Under the pieces are notes generated by a model. That model did not search any database. It was given only the letters and a program-made list of their open reading frames with translations, and was not told where the DNA came from. From Solobacterium sp. (GTDB lineage Bacteria; Bacillota_I; Bacilli_A; Erysipelotrichales; Erysipelotrichaceae): 12,124 bases of DNA. The stretch is from the NCBI GenBank assembly GCA_017475415.1, contig JAFVFM010000014.1, positions 1-12,124 of the forward strand. Direction: 5' to 3'. Both the position numbers and the translations under genes were made by a program. Positions 1 through 5,097 of the stretch are shown here, in pieces. Position 1 is the stretch's first letter. Every line of letters begins with the position of its first letter.

Positions 1-1
1 A

Positions 2-301
2 GATGAGGCAAAAGAAGGTAGTAAGGCATTATGTGCAATTCGACCAGATGAATTTAGAATTCATACAGATGGAACAGAAGGTATACCAGCGAAAATAAAA
101 AGTTCTGTATTCTTAGGTACAGCTATGCATTATTTCTTAGAATTAAATAATGGCGAAGAAATAGAGGCAGTACAAGATGCAGAAGTCTGGGAAATCTTAC
201 CAGATGGTAAGGATGTAACCTTAACAATTAAAACTTCAAAAGTGAATCTCTTTGATGAAAATGGAGATAGACCATTAATTATTAGGGAGGAAGACAGATG
301 A
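2..301 (+). CDS. ABC transporter ATP-binding protein, C-terminal fragment (TOBE region; probable ferric iron importer)
   Basis: Partial: only the last 99 codons are in the window, with the 5' part (Walker A/B and signature motifs) lying upstream. The reading frame starting at base 2 is open to a TGA at 299-301. The visible piece reads like a TOBE_2 domain: CAIRPDEFRI early on, then a beta-rich segment with SSVFLGTAMHYFLEL, followed by GKDVTLTIKTSKVNLFD near the end. In this ATPase group (FbpC, PotA, MalK relatives) the TOBE domain follows the nucleotide-binding domain and contributes to regulation or substrate selectivity. The stop codon overlaps the permease start as ATGA at 298-301, so the two genes are translationally coupled and the product very likely energises that permease. 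Iron as substrate is inferred from the permease type; a polyamine or phosphonate transporter of the same superfamily cannot be excluded. Confidence 0.82.
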   Translation, partial: DEAKEGSKALCAIRPDEFRIHTDGTEGIPAKIKSSVFLGTAMHYFLELNNGEEIEAVQDAEVWEILPDGKDVTLTIKTSKVNLFDENGDRPLIIREEDR

Positions 302-1956
302 GATATGCAGGTGAGAAAAAGTTCAATATGTGGACAGTGCTCACACTGTTCTTACTAGCTTTCTTTATCATATTTGTTATCTATCCTGTAGCGATGTTAA
401 TCATTCGCAGTTTATATACAGGAGAAGGCTTTGATTTAAGTTATTTTGGTAAATTCTTTGGTAGAAAGTTTTATTGGAGTACCTTGGTGAATAGCTTTAA
501 AGTAACTATTATTTCGACGATTATATCTACTTTAATTGCTGTGCCTATGGCCTATATTCTTAGAGGAATTAAGATTAAAGGCTCATCCATTTTAAATATT
601 TTAATTGTTATGTCCTATTTGTCACCACCGTTTATTGGTGCCTATGCATGGATTCAATTATTAGGTAGAAATGGTTTCTTTACGCGCTTCATCAATATGA
701 TCTTCAATATTAAATTTGGTGGTGTATATGGCTTTGCGGGTATTGTATTAGTTTTCTCTTTACAATCTTTCCCATTAATTTATATGTATGTTTCTGGTGC
801 TTTAAAGAATTTAGATAATTCTTTAAATGAAGCAGCAGAAATGTTAGGCTGTAATGCCTTCCAACGTGTAACGAAGATTATCTTTCCATTAGTTATGCCA
901 TCTTTATTAGCTGGAGTATTAATGGTATTTATGCGTGTATTCTCTGACTTTGGTACTCCAATGACTATTGGTGAAGGATATAAAACATTCCCAGCTATGT
1001 TATACCAACAATTCATGGGGGAAATGAGTACAAGTGATGGCTTTGCGGCAACTTTATGTTTAATCGTTATTATGATTGCCCTAATGTTATTCTTTATTCA
1101 ACGTTTATTAGGTTCCCATTTTTCATACTCAATGACAGCATTAAAACCAATGGAAGCTCAAGAAGCTAAAGGGGCAAAGAAGATTGCAGCATATATATTC
1201 ACGTATCTTATTACATTTGTGGCTGCTTTACCGCAAATAACAGTTATTGTAACAAGCTTTATTAAAACGATTAATGGATCCTTATTTACAGGGGAATTCA
1301 CATTAGAAAATTATGAAAATATCTTAGCGAAGAATAGTACAGCAGCAATTACGAATACCTATCTCTATGGCTTGATGGCTATCGTCATTGTTGTAATTTG
1401 TGGTATTTTGATTTCTTATTTAAGTGTAAGAAAAAAGAATATTTTAACAACGATATTAGATACCTTAACCATGTTTCCTTATATCGTGCCAGGCTCTGTA
1501 TTAGGTATTGCCTTCTTATATGCCTTTAATGGAGCACCATTCTTCTGGGGTGGTACAGCCTTAATTATGATTATTTCTTTATCCATCCGTCGTATGCCTT
1601 ATACAATACGTTCATCTTCTGTAATCATTGGACAAATTAGTCCAAGTATAGAAGAAGCATCTATCTCACTTGGTGCTTCGCAACTAAAAACATTCTTACG
1701 TGTTATGGTTCCAATGATGATGCCTGGCGTACTCGCTGGAGCGATTATGAGCTGGATTACGCTGATTAGTGAACTGAGTTCTTCTGTGATATTATATACA
1801 AGTAAGACAATGACACTTACTGTTGCCATATATTCAGAAGTTATACGTAGTAATTTCGGTAATGCAGCAGCATATTCTACAATTCTTACAATTACAAGTA
1901 TCATCTCATTGTTATTGTTCTTTAAATTCTCTGGAGGAAAAGACATTAGCGTTTGA
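298..1956 (+). CDS. ABC transporter permease, fused two-domain type (ferric iron FbpB/AfuB-like)
   Basis: A 552-residue integral membrane protein with two binding-protein-dependent transport (BPD_transp_1) halves. About 12 hydrophobic segments are visible, for example residues 12-36, 66-90, 98-120, 146-168, 200-215 and 250-272, then a second set from about 296 to 545. Each half has its cytoplasmic EAA loop, which docks the ATPase: EAAEMLGCNAFQRVTKIIFP (178-197) and EEASISLGASQLKTFLRVMVP (from 452). Single-chain double permeases of this length are typical of ferric-iron importers of the SfuB/FbpB/AfuB type, and related thiamine or phosphonate permeases look similar, so the substrate is inferred. 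The start at 298 is supported by AGGGAGGAAG at 284-293 and by the 4-nt overlap with the ATPase gene. It ends in tandem stops (TGATGA, 1954-1959). The substrate-binding protein is not in the window and may lie upstream. Confidence 0.87.
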   Translation: MRYAGEKKFNMWTVLTLFLLAFFIIFVIYPVAMLIIRSLYTGEGFDLSYFGKFFGRKFYWSTLVNSFKVTIISTIISTLIAVPMAYILRGIKIKGSSILNILIVMSYLSPPFIGAYAWIQLLGRNGFFTRFINMIFNIKFGGVYGFAGIVLVFSLQSFPLIYMYVSGALKNLDNSLNEAAEMLGCNAFQRVTKIIFPLVMPSLLAGVLMVFMRVFSDFGTPMTIGEGYKTFPAMLYQQFMGEMSTSDGFAATLCLIVIMIALMLFFIQRLLGSHFSYSMTALKPMEAQEAKGAKKIAAYIFTYLITFVAALPQITVIVTSFIKTINGSLFTGEFTLENYENILAKNSTAAITNTYLYGLMAIVIVVICGILISYLSVRKKNILTTILDTLTMFPYIVPGSVLGIAFLYAFNGAPFFWGGTALIMIISLSIRRMPYTIRSSSVIIGQISPSIEEASISLGASQLKTFLRVMVPMMMPGVLAGAIMSWITLISELSSSVILYTSKTMTLTVAIYSEVIRSNFGNAAAYSTILTITSIISLLLFFKFSGGKDISV

Positions 1957-1971
1957 TGAATATAATTCCTC
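1934..1971 (+). promoter_or_regulatory. Intercistronic inverted repeat pairing a distant Shine-Dalgarno with the bases before the kinase start
   Basis: GAGGAA at 1934-1939, part of a strong GGAGGAA, is perfectly complementary to TTCCTC at 1966-1971, the six bases immediately before the kinase ATG. The loop would contain the permease stop codons. Six base pairs across a 26-nt loop is weak, so this could be chance. If it forms in mRNA it would hide the ribosome site until ribosomes finishing the permease open it, which would couple the two genes. Confidence 0.35.
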
Positions 1972-3549
1972 ATGAAAAAGAAACAGACCTATAAGGAATA
2001 TTTACAAAAATCGTTTATTCAATATGCCATGGTATTATTCTTTACCATGGCTTTTCTGCTTGTATTATTCTTTATGGTTCATTTTTACTTAACTGTTGTT
2101 CGACAAAATACACAAAGTAATATACAAACTGTTTCCTACTTTCAAGATAAATATGATAGTTATGAGAAAGAATGTGATGTATTAGTAAAGAATAAGGATA
2201 TTTTTTCTACATTAGATGGAGACTTATCCGCGCGTACAGAGTTAAGTAGAAGCTTATATTCTTTTGCGAATCAAGAAGATATTAAAGCTATCTTTGTTTT
2301 ATTAGATCGTAATGGAGAGGTAGTATTAAGTAATTTAACGAGTGGGAATACAATAAATTTTTCTTCATCTCCTTTTGTGGTACGTACGATTTCTCGTTTG
2401 CAAAATAAACCAGAAACAACATTAGCGCAGATATGCGATGTTGAACTAACTCAAGAACAAAATTGTTTTTATAGTTTTGCCAAAGAAATAGTGAATGAAA
2501 AAAATGAGTGTGAAGGTTATTTATTCTTAAATATGAAAACTAGCAATATGGATGAATATGCGGATAATTTAAATGATGAGATATTAATTGTAGATCGTTT
2601 TAATAACGCAATCTTTTCTTCCATTAAATTAGAAAAAGATCCTGGAGATAAGTTTCCTGCAAGAAGGGTGAATTTAGAAATTGAAAGAAATGGCATTTAT
2701 ACCATTGAGAAAGAAAAGATGTATACACGTTTATATTCTATAGAAAATCCAGAAATACGTATTTATACCTTAACTTCCATTGAACGCAATATACAAATGC
2801 TACGCATGGCTGGTAGTTTCTTTATGTTGATGCTGGTGGCAGTAGGCATATTAATCATTCTAATGACACGTTTATATACACGTTTAAATGAGCGAGGAAT
2901 GAGGGATCTGATGCGGGATTTGGAAGTGAAGAATTTAGAAGAACAATTCAATCCTCACTTTGTGTTTAATGTCATGGAATCTGTACGCTTTCAAATAGAT
3001 GAAGATCCACATAAAGCCCAAGATATGTTATTAGCCTTTTCTACCTTAATGCGTTATAGCATTAACTATGGGCAAAGTAAGGTTAGATTAGAAACAGATA
3101 TTGATTATTTAAGTGATTTCTTGATGTTACAAAAGATTCGTTATAACAATTTATTAACTTATGAATTTCAAATACCTGATGAATTATTAGATTGTATGAT
3201 ACCTAAATTATTATTACAGCCAATTATTGAAAATAGCATTCGTCATGGTTTTATTAAAGGTAAGGAATTACATATTCAAATTATAGCGGAAGAGAAGGAT
3301 AACGAATTGATTTTTACCATTAAGGATAATGGTAAAGGGATAACCGAAGAAAAATTAAAAGAAATACGTGCGCGCTTTGAGGAAGAAGTTAGTGATGAAA
3401 CAATTAAACATGTAGGTTTATATAATGTAGAAAAAGTTTTATCTATGTTATATGGCGAACAATATGGCTTAACCATCAATAGCCATATTGATGAAGGCAC
3501 AATTGTTATATTACGTATGCCATATGAAGTGGAGGATGAAGATGTATAA
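1972..3549 (+). CDS. Sensor histidine kinase, YesM/LytS-type (His_kinase family)
   Basis: A 525-residue membrane sensor. TM1 is at about residues 19-42 and TM2 at about 279-299, enclosing an extracytoplasmic sensor region of roughly 235 residues that I cannot assign to a family. The cytoplasmic part follows TM2 almost directly, with no clear HAMP. The phosphoacceptor box is EEQFNPHFVFNVMESVR, with His329. The ATPase part has the N box PIIENSIRHG (Asn421), the G1 box DNGKGI (452-457) and a G2 region HVGLYNVEKVL (480-490). This is the YesM arrangement, normally paired with a YesN/AraC-type regulator, which is what follows. An in-frame stop at 1963-1965 fixes the start at or after 1972. No Shine-Dalgarno sits just before it: the nearest is GGAGGA at 1933, inside the permease gene, so translation probably depends on coupling. 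The end overlaps the regulator start at 3542 by 8 nt. Confidence 0.9.
   Translation: MKKKQTYKEYLQKSFIQYAMVLFFTMAFLLVLFFMVHFYLTVVRQNTQSNIQTVSYFQDKYDSYEKECDVLVKNKDIFSTLDGDLSARTELSRSLYSFANQEDIKAIFVLLDRNGEVVLSNLTSGNTINFSSSPFVVRTISRLQNKPETTLAQICDVELTQEQNCFYSFAKEIVNEKNECEGYLFLNMKTSNMDEYADNLNDEILIVDRFNNAIFSSIKLEKDPGDKFPARRVNLEIERNGIYTIEKEKMYTRLYSIENPEIRIYTLTSIERNIQMLRMAGSFFMLMLVAVGILIILMTRLYTRLNERGMRDLMRDLEVKNLEEQFNPHFVFNVMESVRFQIDEDPHKAQDMLLAFSTLMRYSINYGQSKVRLETDIDYLSDFLMLQKIRYNNLLTYEFQIPDELLDCMIPKLLLQPIIENSIRHGFIKGKELHIQIIAEEKDNELIFTIKDNGKGITEEKLKEIRARFEEEVSDETIKHVGLYNVEKVLSMLYGEQYGLTINSHIDEGTIVILRMPYEVEDEDV
3531..3544 (+). promoter_or_regulatory. Shine-Dalgarno and start codon that define the true response regulator start
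   Basis: GGAGG at 3531-3535 lies 6 nt before ATG 3542, inside the end of the kinase gene. The peptide started here has the hydrophobic beta-1 strand and the ED-ED acidic residues expected of a receiver domain. This is the main evidence that the gene begins at 3542 and that the shorter frame starting at 3601 is a remnant of a longer protein. Confidence 0.75.
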
Positions 3550-4320
3550 GGTAATATTAGTAGAAGATGAGGACCTATTCGCCGTGGTCTGAAGTTTCAA
3601 ATGGATTGGACTAGTGTGAATTGTTCTATTATTGCGGAAGCTTCTTCAGCTGAAGAAGGGGTAGTTTTAATTGAAGCCTTAAGGCCAGATATAGTGATTA
3701 CAGATATACGCATGCAGGGGATGAGTGGTATTGAAATGCTAAAGAAAACTTTAGCTATCTATCCGCATCATGCGATTATCTTAAGTGGTTATGCAGAGTT
3801 TAGTCACGCTCAAGAAGCGATTCGTTTAGGTGTTGTGGAATATTTACTCAAACCTATTGATTTCGAGGAGTTAAAGAATTGTATATTGCGTATTACTAGC
3901 CAAGATACAAAAAGTAAATTGGATGCGCGTAAGGAAGTAATGGATAGTGTAAAGTCCTTAGCTGTTCCTAAAGAAAGTGATATGCAAAATGAATATGCAA
4001 GAAAGATGTTGGCTTATATTACAGAGCATTATGCAGAAAAGATATCCATTATGGATTTGAGTGAAGCATATGAAGTATCGAGTACACATTTAAATGCGAA
4101 GTTTAAGGCAGAAACTGGTTATACTTTCCATGATTTCTTGAATTATTATCGTATTTCTAAAGCTGTTGAATTACAAAAAGAAGGAAAATGGAAAATGTAT
4201 GAAATAGCGGAGATGGTAGGTATATCAGATTATAAATATTTCAATAAGGTATATAAAAAATATGTAGGTTATGCACCTGCTAAATTATTTGAAGAAATGG
4301 ATAAACAAAAATCAGAATAG
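3542..4320 (+). pseudogene. Response regulator, YesN type (receiver + AraC HTH), frameshifted by one base near codon 11
   Basis: The expected start is ATG 3542, preceded by GGAGG at 3531-3535 and overlapping the kinase stop. It encodes MYKVILVEDED, the beta-1 strand and acidic pocket of a receiver, and then reaches TGA at codon 17. Adding one base in the CC at 3574-3575 (making GAC CCT) restores the frame as PIRRGLKFQMDW, the conserved start of YesN-type receivers, giving 259 residues. The remaining 239 codons (ATG 3601 to TAG 4318-4320) are intact. They include the phosphoacceptor Asp in VITDIRMQG (Asp35 counted from 3601), Ser62 in ILSGYAEF, Lys84 in LLKPID, and a C-terminal AraC-type double helix-turn-helix from about residue 130, with IMDLSEAYEVSSTHLNAKFK and YEIAEMVGISDYKYFNKVYKK. 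A protein started at 3601 would lack beta-1 and the metal-binding acidic residues, and no Shine-Dalgarno precedes it. The cause may be a real mutation or an assembly error; no classical slippery heptamer is present. Confidence 0.85.
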
Positions 4321-4350
4321 CACCTTATCTAGTTATGTATATAGTGCTAT
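4317..4350. promoter_or_regulatory. Inverted repeat overlapping the gmk -10 box
   Basis: ATAGCAC at 4317-4323 and GTGCTAT at 4344-4350 are perfect 7-bp inverted arms separated by 20 bp. The right arm includes the extended -10 TG and the first bases of TATAAT, and the left arm overlaps the regulator stop codon. No U-tract follows, so it is not an intrinsic terminator. A repressor operator is possible, but chance cannot be ruled out at this AT content. Confidence 0.3.
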
Positions 4351-4353
4351 AAT
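4325..4353 (+). promoter_or_regulatory. Predicted vegetative promoter of gmk (extended -10)
   Basis: TATAAT at 4348-4353 is a perfect -10 box, preceded by TGC, which gives the extended -10 form TGnTATAAT. A poor -35 candidate, TTATCT, lies at 4325-4330 with a 17-bp spacer; weak -35 boxes are common with extended -10 promoters. Transcription would begin near 4360, leaving a short leader with GGAG at 4367-4370 before ATG 4378. No terminator is visible between the regulator and this gene, so read-through is also possible. Confidence 0.65.
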
Positions 4354-4377
4354 AAACGCGGTGATTGGAGATAAAGC

Positions 4378-4956
4378 ATGAAAAAAGGACTTTTGATTGT
4401 ATTAAGCGGGCCTTCTGGTGTAGGTAAAGGAACAATATTAAAAGAGTTGATGAAGGATGAAGAATTAATGCTTTCTTATTCTGTTTCTATGACAACAAGA
4501 AATAAAAGAGAAGGGGAAGTAGAAGGAGTTAATTATTATTTCGTCAGCAAAGAAGAATTCGAAGAAGCTGTAGAAAAGGGTGAATTATTAGAACATGCTG
4601 AATTTGTAGGGAACTATTATGGTACACCTTTAAAAGATGTTGAACGTTTACGTAATGAAGGTAGAAATGTTGTATTAGAAATCGAAGTTCAAGGTTGTAA
4701 ACAAGTACAAGAAAAAGTAAAAGATGCTTTAACGATCTTTATTGTTCCACCAAATATGGAAGAATTAGAAAATCGTATCCGTGGTAGAAAAACAGAACCA
4801 GAAGAAATCATTCAAGAACGTTTAGCGAAAGCACAACGTGAAATGAAGATGATGGATCAATATAAATATGTTATCTGTAATGATGATGTAGATTTAGCTG
4901 TAGATATCATCTCTGTTATCATTAAACGTCATATGGAAAGAGCAAACAAGGACTAG
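4378..4956 (+). CDS. gmk: Guanylate kinase
   Basis: A cytoplasmic enzyme that phosphorylates GMP (and dGMP) to GDP with ATP, an essential step in guanine nucleotide supply. At 192 residues it has the usual bacterial length. The P-loop is SGPSGVGKGT (residues 10-19). The GMP-binding part contains SVSMTTRNKREGEVEGVNYYFVSKEEF (about 36-62), with the family's TTR and YYFV signatures, then LLEHAEFVGNYYGTP (72-86). Downstream are VVLEIEVQG (98-106) and an FIVPP strand, followed by an Arg-rich lid with ENRIRGRKTEPEEIIQERL. GGAG at 4367-4370 supports the start. It has its own predicted promoter and a terminator over its stop codon, so it looks like a one-gene unit. In many Firmicutes gmk is followed by rpoZ and coaBC/priA; that arrangement is absent here. 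Confidence 0.97.
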   Translation: MKKGLLIVLSGPSGVGKGTILKELMKDEELMLSYSVSMTTRNKREGEVEGVNYYFVSKEEFEEAVEKGELLEHAEFVGNYYGTPLKDVERLRNEGRNVVLEIEVQGCKQVQEKVKDALTIFIVPPNMEELENRIRGRKTEPEEIIQERLAKAQREMKMMDQYKYVICNDDVDLAVDIISVIIKRHMERANKD

Positions 4957-4974
4957 GAAACTAGTTCTTTTTTT
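4948..4974 (+). terminator. Intrinsic terminator of gmk
   Basis: AAGGACTAG (4948-4956) pairs with CTAGTTCTT (4961-4969) as a 9-bp stem with one G-U pair, closed by a GAAA tetraloop of the stable GNRA class and followed by a T run to 4974. The left arm contains the gmk stop codon TAG (4954-4956), so the hairpin begins inside the coding sequence. Confidence 0.88.
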
Positions 4975-5027
4975 GTCAACAAGTGATTTATTCTAAAATA
5001 TATTAGTTGGTCAGTAATACTAAATAG

Positions 5028-5058
5028 TTGTCAAAATTAACCAATCTATTTATAGAAT
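5028..5058 (+). promoter_or_regulatory. Predicted promoter of the 945-residue surface protein gene
   Basis: TTGTCA at 5028-5033 is a good -35 box. Two overlapping -10 candidates follow: TATAGA at 5051-5056 with a 17-bp spacer, or TAGAAT at 5053-5058 with a 19-bp spacer. Either places the start of transcription near 5063-5065, about 35 nt before the start codon. The upstream gene ends at a strong terminator, so a dedicated promoter is expected here. Confidence 0.55.
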
Positions 5059-5091
5059 TCCTTTGGTAATATGGATACATAGGAAGGAATT
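5056..5091. promoter_or_regulatory. Inverted repeat spanning the -10/+1 region and Shine-Dalgarno of the 945-residue gene
   Basis: AATTCCTT (5056-5063) and AAGGAATT (5084-5091) are perfect 8-bp inverted arms 20 bp apart. The right arm overlaps the ribosome site AGGAAGG (5081-5087) before ATG 5098. If transcription starts near 5063 the left arm is mostly outside the RNA, which would favour a DNA operator; with any start further upstream, the RNA hairpin would hide the ribosome site. The sequence shows the symmetry but not which role applies. Confidence 0.4.
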
Positions 5092-5097
5092 GGGGAT

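Noticed and set aside
3568..3580. Programmed -1 frameshifting at the response regulator
   Set aside because: The shift would be in the right direction (GAC then CCT), but there is no X-XXY-YYZ slippery heptamer and no obvious downstream stem-loop. A deletion or sequence error is simpler, though recoding is not formally excluded.
3601..4320. Treating ATG 3601 as the genuine start of a normal 239-residue response regulator
   Set aside because: It would remove beta-1 and the acidic pocket of the receiver, has no Shine-Dalgarno, and ignores the well-placed start at 3542, whose product aligns with the family until the one-base shift.
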